Positions 11,128-22,850 of a DNA stretch of 64,000 nt are shown here, piece by piece. The notes under the pieces are model-generated. The model was not told the origin of the DNA. It did not search any database and saw nothing but the letters and a program-made list of their open reading frames with translations. A program made the translations under genes and the position numbers. Position 1 is the first letter of the stretch. Each line of letters begins with the position of its first letter. Where the stretch lies: NCBI GenBank assembly GCA_030142905.1, contig JASJOG010000469.1, positions 1 through 64,000 of the forward strand. Reading direction: 5' to 3'. The DNA is from Heliopora coerulea (taxonomy: Eukaryota; Cnidaria; Anthozoa; Scleralcyonacea; Helioporidae).

Positions 11128-13164
11128 TCATTCCAAAATTCTCCTGTTCTGTTTAGCCCACTCATCAAAGGCTAGAGTGAAATCAAACTCCTTTGATGGT
11201 GGTCGCTCAATGTTTATTGTCATAAGGTAATCTAGTCTCTCGGGTTTCAGCCTGTTTCTTGTGGAATTCTTTATTCTGTTCTGTGCACTAAACCCTCTTT
11301 CACACTCAGCAGTATTGGTAGGTAACACAAGTGCAATCTGGGCCAGCTTCATTTAGTTTGGTAGTTCTTTACTATGATGAGTTGATAACAGTTTCCACAA
11401 ATCTGCATTTTGTCCAACAGGATATAGTTCTCTTAGCACAAGCTCCTTCACAAAATTCCACTCTAAACGGCATTGGTCAGGATTCACTGTTGGTGAAACT
11501 TTTTCTCCAGATCTAGTTTCTTTATCTGAACCATAATGCGACAGCGAAGTCTCAAGTTCCTTATTACCAAACCCAGCAAATTTCATCAGCACTTTTGAAA
11601 CAAATACTGCGAAGACTAAGGATAGAAAAAGCATTCACTACATCTGTGGAATCCAATGGAAATCGTTCTTGTAGATTGTGGGTGATATTATCAAGGAACC
11701 TCTCCTTTACTGATTGAAACTGTGTAACCTCTTGGCTGCTGACTTTATTGTATATTCTTTCCATTTAACTTCCTTAGCACCTTCAGCTGGCAACACTTCA
11801 GACAGAAATTTGCCATTTTTACCTTTAAGATCATTGGTTTGACAATGCGTGGAACTCACCAGTGCCTGAACAGATGAGAGTTCAACATAAAGGTAAGAAT
11901 AGGCATCACATCCATCATCATGCTTAAAGTATCAACAAACTTAAACTCTGTTAAAGATTTTCTGAAAAACTTTGCTTTGTCATCACTTGCAGATTGAGTC
12001 TCCATGTATGCCACAAGAGACCTCCATGTACGGTAGAGTGTTTCAAGTGCTCCATAGAATGAAAACCACCTGATTTCATACACCTCCTTTGTTTTGAGTT
12101 GTGGGTCCTTGAAGATCTTCTGAAATTCTTCAAGAGTCTGTGCTCTGAGAGCTGACTTATCAAAATACTTATAAAGTGCAGTCAATGTTTTTTTGAATTT
12201 TGAAAGCTAGGGAATCCATTAGAAGGCTGACTTGTACAAAGAGCTAGCCTATGAGCCATGCAGTGAATAGAGATAAGAAAGGGACTTTATCTCTTAACTG
12301 CCTTGCAACTCCTTTATGCTTACCAGTCATGACACTTGCTCCATCACTACCAAATCCTGTCATTTTATTCTTGTCCAAATTTCTTTTTTTCATAAGCTGG
12401 AAGACAGCAGGCGTAATAGTGTCAGCTTTGCCATCTTTTATATTAATACTTTCTAAGTAATGCAATTCTGGTACAAAGCTATTTATAAGTTTCACATACA
12501 CAACAAGATTTTCATGGTTACTAATGTCTGTTGATTCGTCGATAAGGAAAGCAAAAAACGGACTAGACTGTGCTAGTTTGTCAACATTGTCTTTCAAAAC
12601 TGTTGCAATGGCATCTTGTATTTCTTCTGAACTGTGGTGAGATCGATAATTTGTATTTCCACTTACAGAAAGATTGCCGAGTACACTTCCCAAACCAACA
12701 TCGTCAAGAAAACTAAGCAGAGGACTGTTCTTAACTGTGGCAATATCTTCCTTTGCTAACCAATACACGGCCTTCATAGCAAGAATCACAGCTTCGGCTC
12801 GCTTGCTGAAAGCATGTTGACGAGTAGTGCTAAAACTTTCCCTCATCACATCTTCTTGGATTGCTTGTTGTTCTTGACTCTCTCTGGGTCTTGATAAAGT
12901 GGATGTTCGAAAGTTGGTACATCCAGTGGATTCAAATGGATCGCTTTTCTTTGAGTCCTTACAAAAATAGCAAAACATTTTGCCATTTTCGTACCGAAGC
13001 CACGAGTGATCTCTTAGCCATTGCTCTTGAAAATTTCTGGGGGTTTTCGCACCTCTCTCAAGTCTTTCTACATCATTTGGACTTTCTTCCTGCGTTTCAG
13101 TTGTGTTTTCACTAGTATTATCGCTGAAATAACTCGCAATAGAAGGAATACGTTTGCGAGACAA
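11128..13164 (-). pseudogene. hAT-family transposase, broken
   Basis: A cut-and-paste transposase of the hAT superfamily, close in style to the domesticated ZMYM6/KIAA1586-like group. The N-terminal open part (12244-13164, 306 codons) has a TTF-type zinc-finger region (WLRYENGKMFCYFCK) and RNase H-fold blocks FLIDESTDISN and GFGSDGASVMTG, which hold the first and second catalytic aspartates. The C-terminal part (11128-11352) holds the hAT dimerisation block, here LPTNTAECERGFSAQNRIK. Between them the frame changes near 12.2 kb and again near 11.8-11.35 kb. Only fragments remain open, so it is non-functional. Terminal inverted repeats were not identified. Confidence 0.87.
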
Positions 13165-13689
13165 TAAAACGCTTCAGAATACATGGACCGATTAGACGCA
13201 TGCGCAATGGAACTCGAAACACAGGAAACCCAACAGAAATAGCGAGAACGGGCCTAGGGTACAAGTGGACCGTTTACTTTAATTTTTGGGGGACGAAATA
13301 CATTTTATTGCGGAATTGGTGCAATGGCGCGGCCTGGCTCAAACACTGACCATCAGGTTATGTTATTAACTACCATTCACATACAGAGACAAAAAATAAG
13401 GTTCACTTGTCGATTCCAAGAACATTTCATGCGCAATTTCGAACATATATGTTCAAAACAAAAGCTTTTGCCAGTTCAGGTGCTCATACGAAATTTACAA
13501 ATGATAGTTCAGGAAGTTGAATATATTTTCAGCCGTGAAAATCAAGCACAAAAGCACAGACATTTTGTTGCTGCAGGAGAAATAATCCTGAATTTCAAGG
13601 AAACAAATCCAGATACATCGCTTGTACACCTTTTCGCACCTCATTAAGGCAAATAAAACTTTATATTATAGTAACTTCAATAGCACAAA
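13165..13689. other. Spacer, no gene recognised
   Basis: A 107-codon plus-strand frame at 13324-13647 has no recognisable domain or homologue and atypical composition. It may be chance or unknown transposon sequence. The hAT 5' terminal region may lie here, but no repeat pair was found. Confidence 0.45.
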
Positions 13690-14262
13690 CAAGTCTTCAA
13701 TTCGATGAAATGTATATTGAGAAAGACCTCGCAACTTTTTACACTACCTGCATTCGCCCGATCACAGAGTACGCCTGTCCCGTATTTCACAACGGATTGC
13801 CTAGGTATCTATCCGATTACTTAAAAAGAATACAAAAACGCACTTTGCGAATAATTTTCCCTCAATCTAGTTACGTAGAGGCACTGGAACTTTGTTCCCT
13901 ACCATCCCTATATGACCGTAGAGAAAGTTTGACAACAAAGCTTTTTGAAGAAATATGTCGTGATACGAACCACAAGTTACATCATTTACTGCTTGAATTC
14001 AATAGATCCTCTGTTGACCTAAGGACGCTCGCAAGTTTAATGTCCCTCGCTGCAAGACCAACAGACTAAAAAGTAGTTTTAAATACAATAATTCGAGTAA
14101 AATGATTTCTTAAACTGTTTTTAGCACATGACATATTCTCTATTTTTATCACCTACTTTTGAATTTTTAGTTTTGAATTATATTTTCCATGTAATAGTTA
14201 ATGCACAATTCAGCTTTCGAGCTGCAATGCAATTGACTTAATAAAGTATCTATCTATCTAGT
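13690..14262 (+). mobile_element. 5'-truncated LINE insertion
   Basis: Comprises the ORF2 tail, a short AT-rich 3' UTR and a terminal (TATC)n tract at about 14248-14262. The start is approximate because no target duplication was recognised. Confidence 0.75.
13710..14069 (+). pseudogene. Non-LTR retrotransposon (LINE) ORF2 C-terminal end
   Basis: The 119-codon frame matches the extreme C-terminus of reverse-transcriptase ORFs of CR1/Jockey-like LINEs. Its blocks TCIRPITEYACPVFHNGLP, YLKRIQKRTLRIIFP and LPSLYDRRESLTTKLF follow the RT domain in that family. The sequence continues into a 3' UTR ending near 14260 in a TATC simple repeat, the usual LINE tail. The reverse transcriptase itself is absent, so this is a typical 5'-truncated insertion. 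Confidence 0.85.
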
Positions 14263-14428
14263 TATGGTCCGTAGCATTTTTAGTAACGATATTTACACAA
14301 TAAGTAAGGTCAACAACGCTAAGAATATTTCAATACAATCTCGGAAAAGAATTTAAGAGATTGGACGTTAGAATAAACGTTGAGGCACTTATGCAGGATC
14401 AATAACATATAGATCAGCACTATTTACC

Positions 14429-14602
14429 ACTTTCATAATAACAGTTGTTTAAAATATTCTTTAATGAGCATGTAAATTAGCCTTACTGGCCTCATTCTGG
14501 TGTTTGTAATTCAAAAGAGTCTTTGCTCCCAAACGAGGCTAGTAAGGCTATTTAAAATGCACATAAAAGACTATTTAAACAGGTTGCTATTATGAAAAAG
14601 GT
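14429..14602. repeat. Foldback MITE-like repeat
   Basis: Imperfect inverted arms of about 68 bp. The left arm runs from CTTTCATAATA through TTAGCCTTACTGGCCTC. The right arm is its reverse complement, ending in TATTATGAAAAAGG. The spacer is about 35 bp and there is no coding capacity. The transposase family is unknown. Confidence 0.75.
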
Positions 14603-14827
14603 CTACTTAATACACATTTTGTATGCAATAAACAAGGTAGGAGGCAAAACAAAAGGACGACGAACTGTTAGAACTTACAAATTATAAACATCCAGGGACA
14701 GAGCATTGAAAGATGCTAACCGAAGACTACCTATTCATTGTGAACTTACACGTTAATCGGTCAACGGATAACAACAATATATGAAGGTTCAGTCTGACGA
14801 AGCGCTTTAGCTCGAAGCATAAGCAAT

Positions 14828-15015
14828 AGCTGGTTTCCCTGATTACGTCAGCTGAATACAACTACCAGAATACCTTGCGGTCTTTTTCATTTTTATGCGA
14901 ACATTAAATTCGCAAAGCGAATGGAAAGACAATTGCTTCGATTAACATTACAAACAAGATTTCAAAAGGCTCTATGGTAGTTGTATTCAGCAGATGTATA
15001 AAGGGAACCAGCATT
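14828..15015. repeat. Inverted repeat with about 40-bp arms
   Basis: The left arm, from AGCTGGTTTCCCT to GAATACAACTACCA, is mirrored by TGGTAGTTGTATTC to AGGGAACCAGC at the right. The spacer is about 100 bp and non-coding. It is MITE-like in structure. Confidence 0.65.
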
Positions 15016-15052
15016 TATGGTATGTTTAAATTGTGGCCGCACACCTGTTCTA

Positions 15053-15255
15053 AAAACCAATACCGGCCGACAGTTTAAAAAAAAAGTATAAAATAAAGCA
15101 TAAACCGATTAAAAGCACCTTGAAAAACTGGATATTCTAGTTAAAGACAAATGAGTGAATCAGTGACTTTTCGACTATATTACAAAGTCATCCTGAGACT
15201 AAAAAAGACTAATCAAGAAGATTTTATTCGAATTATGCTTTAGCTTCTGGCTGCT
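15053..15255. repeat. Decayed relative of the 8063-8298 foldback repeat
   Basis: Shares the start motif (CCGGCCGACAG, AAGTATAAAATAAA) and an internal minus-strand hammerhead-like GTCGAAAAGTC segment with the foldback at 8063-8298. The core reads CTCAGGA where CTGAAGA is expected, so any ribozyme here is dead. The arms have diverged strongly. Confidence 0.55.
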
Positions 15256-16479
15256 ATACATGTATATGCCGCTTGACATAGAGCAGTTCACATGCAAAAT
15301 TTCAACAACAGTGTTAGCCGAATAAATAGCCCTCGAATGCTATAAATACCCTTTGACGTACATTTTTTTGCAACAACTGCTCGTCATCTTTCTGTCCCGT
15401 TATTTACTTTGCAAACAGAATACTAACCTTGTGTGTAATAGCACAGACCTTGTGTACCACAGAGTTAACGTTTAAGGTAACTATCGCATTCTACGGTCTA
15501 TCATTTAAATGACATTTCCACATCGCTATGGAAATTCTCTTGAAGATGACTTTACGTGTGTATGTAAATATCATTAATAAAGAAACAATCAACCGTAACG
15601 AACATACATTTCATCTACATCAAGAATCGTTTGTGTCATTGAAGGTTCTATGATTCAAATGAAAGTTTTATTTGAGTTAATGAACAGCAACGAACCTGAT
15701 GAAATCAATATGATGTACCAGACAATTTACTCTTAACAAAGAATAACTTTACCATGTAAAGTTTCTAAGAAGATAAGTTGGTAATTTATTAACTTCCCCC
15801 TCAAAACATACTGTATTCATCATGCTGGACGGCCATCACTCAGTTATTAGTGGCATGTCACAAGTGAGAAAAATGTAGGTATAATGGAACGGCAGCTAAG
15901 ATGCAGCTTTCCAAGTGAGATCACAACTTTCTCGTAAACACGAAACAAGCAGTCATATCTAAAATGTTATGGCATATTAACATCTGCATGCTTAGATCAT
16001 CGTCTATGTACGGTAGTAATGTATGCATGTGCAGTTTTTTAATTGTTAATGTACAAATGAGAGCGATAGTATTGTTTTGGTCAAGGAGAGGAAACTTTAC
16101 TTTGCTTCAATATTGATGTATGAGAGTCTGAAAGAAACTAAGAAAGATTCCAGACACCAATTTGCAACTCACTCAAACAAGACATTTATAATATATCAAC
16201 AAAACAAGCACTAGTATGTCGCAGAGTAATAGTTTGTTTTTTTAATCCATGTATGACAGCCTTTCACTTAGCAAAGGTAAAAGAGGCTCGGATAAAACTA
16301 ACAGCATCACATGGAAGAACAATCAAATACTAATCAAATAACGGAATCAAATACTAATCTTTAGTCTTATTACCCGCAAATTATGTGCCAATTATTCGTA
16401 TGTGCATCAGTATTAAGGAGAGTTATTTTTTTCTTTATCGAACAGCAAATAAAGTGATCTGAAGGTTATCAAAATTTAC
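15256..16479. other. Spacer, no gene recognised
   Basis: AT-rich, with no open frame of note, no RNA gene and no obvious repeat. Confidence 0.5.
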
Positions 16480-16645
16480 CAGACTAAGTTATCCAGTCGA
16501 ACATTTATCGCTGTTGTTCTTAGAAGACTCCCCAGGTTTACCAACTTTAAAATCTCGCATGAGGAGGAAAATATGACCCAAAGATTTGACCAGTTCCTCT
16601 TTCAAGAACCTAGACTCATTTTAACTTGAATAATCTTACTTAGAA
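16480..16645 (-). repeat. Dispersed repeat, inverted relative of 10567-10760
   Basis: This is the reverse-complement counterpart of the repeat at 10567-10760, with the blocks TATCCAGTCGAACA, ATCGCTGTTGTTCTTAGAAG and AACTTGAATAATC. It has no intact frame. The two copies lie about 5.7 kb apart in opposite orientation. Confidence 0.6.
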
Positions 16646-19090
16646 GAGCACTCACCTTCAAACGCCATCGGCATTCACCTTCAAGCACTGTCAGCAATCG
16701 CCTTCAAAACGACGGATCAACTTTCAAATAGAATACCCGGCCAGTGAAATTGCCAATCCATACTGGCTACAAGCCCAAACCTAAAACTGTAATCCTAACC
16801 CTAACTCTACCCCCCAGATCATCTAAATGACTACCTGCCTACGCAGCTACCTTGCAGCGAATTCTACAATACCGTTCTCACTGAGCCGGCTATTCCATAA
16901 CCGTGCGAAAACAACTACAACTTACCAGGTAGCACTCATTGACGTCATGGATGCTCGAAAAAAATAAACATGACCCTGGAAATTAATGAATGTTCTAACT
17001 TTGTGTAGCGGTTCCTCCTTGACTAAATTCACCTAAACACTGGACCTTAGGGAATAATCGAAAGTCGGCGGGATCTTTCATTTGGACCTAATTTGTCTCT
17101 CGACTGGAGTACCCGATTAAGTGACCATTTCAGTAGCTGGTTTGCAAAAATCCCTTGTCATGCTGTAAAGACACAAGAATTGCTTTTGTTTGGGCCTCAC
17201 ATCGAAACAAAACCAGTGCTCGCTCTTGTGAGTTCCAGGGGATGAAAACGAGGTCTTTACACTACGAAGAATCTTCGTCATTCCAATTTCTTTTGCAGGC
17301 ACAAATCGAGAGGCCCTCTAATAACTTTCCCAAAAACTGGTCTTGATTTTCAATTCTTTTTTCTTTGGAGCGGTCACGACAAACTAAAGTCAGTTAGGCA
17401 GGTGTACCTTTGCACAGAGCTTCCAACAAATGAGGCTGTCATGTCAGAGTCACTGATAATATTGTGATCACTAAAAGGGAGAACACCTTCTCCCAAAACC
17501 TCTGCCTTGTATTTTCAGTGGTAGGAAATGCTTTGTGAATGCTTTGAATTATAAGAAAGTAGTTGAATATCCTCTGGTAGACAATTTCCGAGACCATCCA
17601 TTCAATGTTTGAAACGCTAACTGGTGAAGCTACCACACATCTTCCGCTGTTGGTTGATTAAATTAGGTAATTAAGATTATTAATCTCCATTCAGTATGTG
17701 TTCTAGTGAAAACATGACATTTTACGACATATTTTAATGGACACTGCCCATTGGGATTTTTCAGTGAAAATACAGAATGATCCTAAATTAATACACATAA
17801 TGAATACTATGAATATATTGTGTAATCTTTATATATAATTAGTGTAATTACACAGGTTATTATCAAAAATCCTGCATGGTGATTTACCACAAATTATGTC
17901 ACATCCCTCAATATTCAATTAAATTTTGATTTGGCTTATTAGTAATTTTGGCTGAGTTTGGTTTTTTATCTTGACAAGCCAAAGTCAAATTTCTGGTCAA
18001 TGATTAAATAATTTTTTGAGCAGTGAAAAAGTCAGAGAGATATTATCAATGAGCAGTATGAACTATAAAATGATTGGAACAGGTTGTGAGGAATCTCTGA
18101 TTCTGTAATTTAATTCAAATATATGCTTTCTTCCAAAGTTCACATGATCAGTTCCAACTGACCCTGTTTGTTTTTGGTCCAATGTGCTTGAATACAATAA
18201 TATACTTGACAATAATACTCTTATACAGTAGATGTAAAAACATATGCTTTTGTCTCCATAACAACTCCCAGTATCAATGCTGTGTTCAAGTGAATCTTTT
18301 CCTACACTAATTCTGTGAACACAAAATCACATAATTGAATGGGCCCATCATTGGATCACATGCACTTGCTCTGGGTTCAAAATTTATGGTTGTCCAGTCA
18401 TCAGAAATGACCAAAGTTTAACACTGACAACCAAATCCCAGAGGATGGTTGCCTGTTGGGTGAACATATTTCAAGCTGACAACCTCCTGGAGAACAGATA
18501 TTCAGACCCAAAAAATCATAACCTCACTTCAAGATATTTACAAAAGAAAAGGTGTAATAATAGAACCAGTTGATTTGTTATTAAATGGTTTGTATACACT
18601 ACTCCAAATGTCTGTATTCTCCATCATTTTGTTTTGCACATCACCACTTAGTAGCAACACCCAAACTTGGCAACTAGATTTCTTCTTGTATGCCTATATC
18701 TAAAAGATGGTTGCCCAATAGGCAACCAATTGATAAAGTTAATTTCCACCCCTGTTACCTGCAATCATCCAAATTTGTATTCATTGGCAGACCCAGGGGA
18801 AGGACCCAAGGGGCCTTTTCAGCCATTAAAAATATTGCAGCTCTTTCAAGTTAATTTAATAATAATCTATAGTAATGATGGGATAACTACATGGGATAAT
18901 TCAAAAATGCCATTAGCATTTTTATGTCTTGAGTTTGGCTTATTCATTTGCAGGCCACCTGGTAACCCTGGTAGATATAACAGTAGCATATATGCAAAAT
19001 GGTTGTTACTGAAGTAAATGTTACCCAGAAATTTTTAAAACAACTCATTCGCTACTTTCTTTCAAATAATCACCTGTGTAATTATACTAA
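16646..19090. other. Spacer, no gene recognised
   Basis: No supported gene. Near 16795 a short CCTAACCCTAAC run resembles the telomere repeat but is too short to mean more than chance. Confidence 0.5.
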
Positions 19091-19191
19091 AACAATTATC
19101 GGCCAAAGGCAAAGTAAATATAGTTGTACATGATTCCTTTCAACTCTGGGATTAATCAAAGATATTCACTTTGTCTTTGGCCAGTAATTGT
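19091..19191. repeat. Short foldback repeat
   Basis: Arms of about 30 bp: CAATTATCGGCCAAAGGCAA at the left, and its diverged reverse complement (TTGTCTTTGGCCAGTAATTG) at the right, around a spacer of about 40 bp. Possibly a MITE end pair. Confidence 0.6.
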
Positions 19192-22100
19192 TAAATACAT
19201 ATAACGAAAAATACTAAAATGTTTAAATAGGATCAGTTTAAGTATTGTCCCTGACCCCACCACCACCATCACCATCACCATCACCATTGTTTCTTCATTC
19301 TTAAAAAAAACCCAGAAAATGTCTATAAACACAAGTGTTAGGGTCATGTTCATGGTTAGGGTTGGGATTAGAGTTAGTGTTTATTCACATTTTCGGATTT
19401 ATAAGGAATGAAGAAACAACGGGGGGAGATAAATCTACTTAAATTGATCCCTTAAATATAATATACTCTTAAAAATTTAATGTTCCCCTCAGGCATTAAA
19501 GGCAACTCAATTCAAAAATTATTTAAAGGACCTGCCTTTATCCCAGAATCAAAATATAATAATAATAAAAGGACGTGTGTTCGTAGCTCGTCTTACGCCT
19601 CACGGTTTGCGGCAAGATAATCGATACCAAGGATTTATATTCACTAGTATCACATCACCGTCGCCGTTTGAAAAGCCATGGTCACGGTTAACTTAAGCAT
19701 AGTAATAAGTACTGCAAACAAGTCAGAGATAAATGCAGCAAAACTTACCAAAACTTCCAAGCTATAGCCTTGCTGTACAAGCATCAAACCTCCAAAAAGT
19801 TAAAAAAGATCCGAAGCCGGCTTAGGACATAAACGGCCGATATAGGATATCCACGCAAACCCACATATTCTGGAAAAGCAGTCTTCTTGAACGAATAAAA
19901 CCAAGCCTAAAAATCGATGTTAGTGTATGAAACAAGAAGTACTTTACTTTGAGGAAATAAATGCCAACGGTGACCATACAATTCAAACTAAATAGTAAGT
20001 AACTTATCAACGAGATTGTCAGACTAGTCAACCTGAAGAAGCGAAGCTACAGGGCGCGGCAACAAAGAGGTTGGGGACGAAAACCGCGAGAGGACGAAAC
20101 GACTGTTTCTCATACCTGAAAACAAAACTAAGATTGTCTGCACGATCTTCTCTATGTCACAAGGGCTCTGGTAGCAGCGCGAGTCCGGGCGTCCGGACAG
20201 CCGCAATTTCTGGACTGCGGGTGTACAAAATAGGCGGGACGCCCACAATATTTTAGCAAAATAGATAACTGATGTTGTGGCTGTGAAGCACAATCTGGTT
20301 CATTATTGTTGGTAGATATTTTACATATGAAAAGGAAACGCTTTATGGGAATGTAGATGCCCTCTGCAAATTGCTGTTGGTGTGTTCACCCACGTCAAGC
20401 GAGGCTTAACGCAACGTCAGTAAGCTACGCCGCATAAAGACATGGTTTAGAGGCACCATGACTGCTTTGGAACCTATCTGTAGCTCTATAAATTGTAAAG
20501 TACTATTTTCAATAGTAAATGTTCTTAAAATTGTTATCTTGCACCTTATGAACGTAGCAAGTTACCTTTAAATTCACTAAAGGGCGTGGCACTCTTAGTG
20601 GCATACTGTAAGATACGGGATATCCACAACTTTGAAAAGCTTCCAGAGCCGCTGCTATGTCAACGTCTAGAAATTTCGAAAAGATATATTTCTTTTTTGG
20701 AAACAGACAAAAATGCACCTGCTGAATTCACAAGTCAAAATATTAAATTGAAGGGTGACGTAAATGATGTAATCGTGCTTATCGAGATCATCAGTATTTA
20801 ATCCAAGCTCGGCATGTTGTTTGATTCCTCATTGCTTTGACTTACAGATGATAAACCTGATATATCTTGTTCACTTTCATTGTTAAAATCGCTTTCCCCT
20901 TTGTTATTAGCCTCTTGATCCAAAGTATCTTCAACCGCAATACGCCTAGCGGCCATTTTTAATTCTAAAGCTTGTACAAACTCGAAAATATCGAAGAGAA
21001 GCGTAATATTTCGCTCAAGAATTCGACAAGAACTTGATTCAAATAAATATCTACGTATGAGGTATCCCATAAGAACGTTCTTTGCTAAATCCTGTCATTC
21101 AGGGACCCAGGTTCAAGGGACGCAGGTCACTCGAGTGCTCAAGGCACTACTTACCTCAGTAATGACATATATCTGGATTGTTACTGTCGAGGAGCCAGGC
21201 GGAAGAAGCAATCTTGTAATGAATCTGATAGACCAGCATAGAACTTTTAATATAACCATAATGGAGATATAATTGTTTAAAAAATTTGATCTTGACGTTT
21301 CGTTGCTAAACCAGTCACATCTTTAAAGTAGAATGCCATGCATCTTTTCTTGAATTCGTTTTTATGCGACTGGTTTAGTAATGAAACGTCAGTATTATGT
21401 TTTCTTAAACAGTTATTCCTCCATTGTATCAAATACGTTTGATGGAATGCCACATTCATTCTCTGTACTAGGCCAAAGATTGGACCATGATTGAGCAAAA
21501 GGTAAAAAAGTGAAGCCAGTGGAAGTGACGCCTTTACAAATACAAAGAGGGCGGAACGAGATTTTGTAGACATTCGTAGTGCAAAAATACACCTAGATAA
21601 ATGATAGCGAGTTGGAGTATCCAAAAAGAAGTTTTAAAAAAAGGCGAAATAAATTTAATCTTTGTATTCTTTGGTGCTACTAAACCGTAAAACGTGTTAT
21701 TTCTAAATACAGAAATCGTAAAGCGTTTGTGAAATCAGTCAATTTGCCAACAGACGATGTGTTTTAACAACGTCCTGAGAGTAACAAATATTGATTTATT
21801 CAGGATATAACACGAACCGGGAAAATATATAAAAAACATGAAAACTCTGAGTTAAAAGAAGACAAGGTGAACAGTAACATTTCGGTGACAAGGTGAACAG
21901 TAACATTTCGTGATTTGTCTTCAGTCCTGATTAAGTTTGATCGTGTTGCGACGATGTATTTGTTTTTGTATCAGAAAATTATACAGGACTGGGAAATTTG
22001 GGAAAGTTAAGATACTGGGAACAAGTTTTAAACCTGCAAAGAGTACGGGACATGAGTTGTGAATTGCGGCCGGTGGCTTCAAAATTTTGACTGCTTGCCC

Positions 22101-22730
22101 TACGGGAGGCCCAATCCATGTAATGATCTTGACGGTCACATCGAAGCAAAGCACATGTCAAATCGTACTTAAATGTATAACGTGACGTTTAACAGTTAAG
22201 ATTATAGAAGAATGTCAAAGAGTCAGTCATATAACCCTCAATTAAACTTATAAGGGGAACATGAGAGTTGCAAATTCTGTAAATTCTAAAGTAGGATCTT
22301 CACGTTTAATGATATTTTTAACTAGAATATAATTAGACAATAAAACACGATACATGATTGTACATTTATATGGAGGCTTGCAAAAGTATATGTCAGAAAA
22401 TGCGCAGCATGCACGGAAACGAGGCTGAAAGAACAGGTCACTTTCTGCAACATCCACTTTAATCAACCCTCAACTATATTTAATAAGCGTTATTTATGCC
22501 ACAATTGATGTAACCTAATAACATAAATTACCTGGTAAGTAACTACATGAAATTGTATGGACTAGTCACAATGACATATATACATTTTTAAGCTATGCCA
22601 CCCACGCCTGTTCCTCCACGGTTGATCATATGCGCTTAAGCCCGATGTGTTCAGGAAGCAAGCACTACGCGCCTCATAAGGGCTACAATTACCACCACAA
22701 ATGCTCTAGTCTGTGCAAGCTAATCTTTTT
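19192..22730. other. Spacer with possible Penelope-type ribozyme footprints, no gene recognised
   Basis: No convincing gene. At about 21291-21333 (minus) and 21364-21398 (plus) an inverted pair carries GACTGGTTTAG followed by GAAACGTC, like the 3' half of Penelope hammerheads, but without an intact CTGANGA core. At about 21883-21925 (minus) a CTGAAGA followed by CACGAAATG is a weak hammerhead-like match, next to a tandem duplicate of GGTGAACAGTAACATTTCG. A 90-codon minus-strand frame at 20798-21070 has a Ser/Glu/Asn-rich tail and no identified function. Confidence 0.4.
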
Positions 22731-22850
22731 TTAACCCTATTCCCCACGGGGGGTCAATATGACCCCCCTATATTTCAGATCGATGTTTCAGACCCTATAT
22801 TTCAGACCCGTATATAGGGGTCTGAAATAGCCCGTAGGGAATAGGGTTAA
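22731..22850. mobile_element. piggyBac-type MITE
   Basis: Flanked on both sides by TTAA, the target duplicated by piggyBac transposons. The termini are CCCTATTCCC and its exact reverse complement GGGAATAGGG, with further inverted repeats inside (CCCCCTATATTTCAGA-type blocks). About 112 bp and non-coding, so it depends on an outside transposase. The family call rests on the TTAA plus CCC terminus rule. Confidence 0.7.

Noticed and set aside
13324..13647. 107-codon plus-strand frame after the hAT gene
   Set aside because: No motif, no repeat partner, no start context. Chance open frame is likely.
16790..16815. CCTAACCCTAAC run as an interstitial telomere
   Set aside because: Only about two units, so too short to separate from chance.
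20798..21070. 90-codon frame as a piggyBac N-terminus
   Set aside because: The Ser/Glu-rich tail is suggestive, but no DDE domain or TTAA termini lie nearby.
21291..21398. Inverted GAAACGTC pair as active hammerheads
   Set aside because: The CTGANGA core is absent or mutated on both strands. Recorded only as a possible Penelope footprint.
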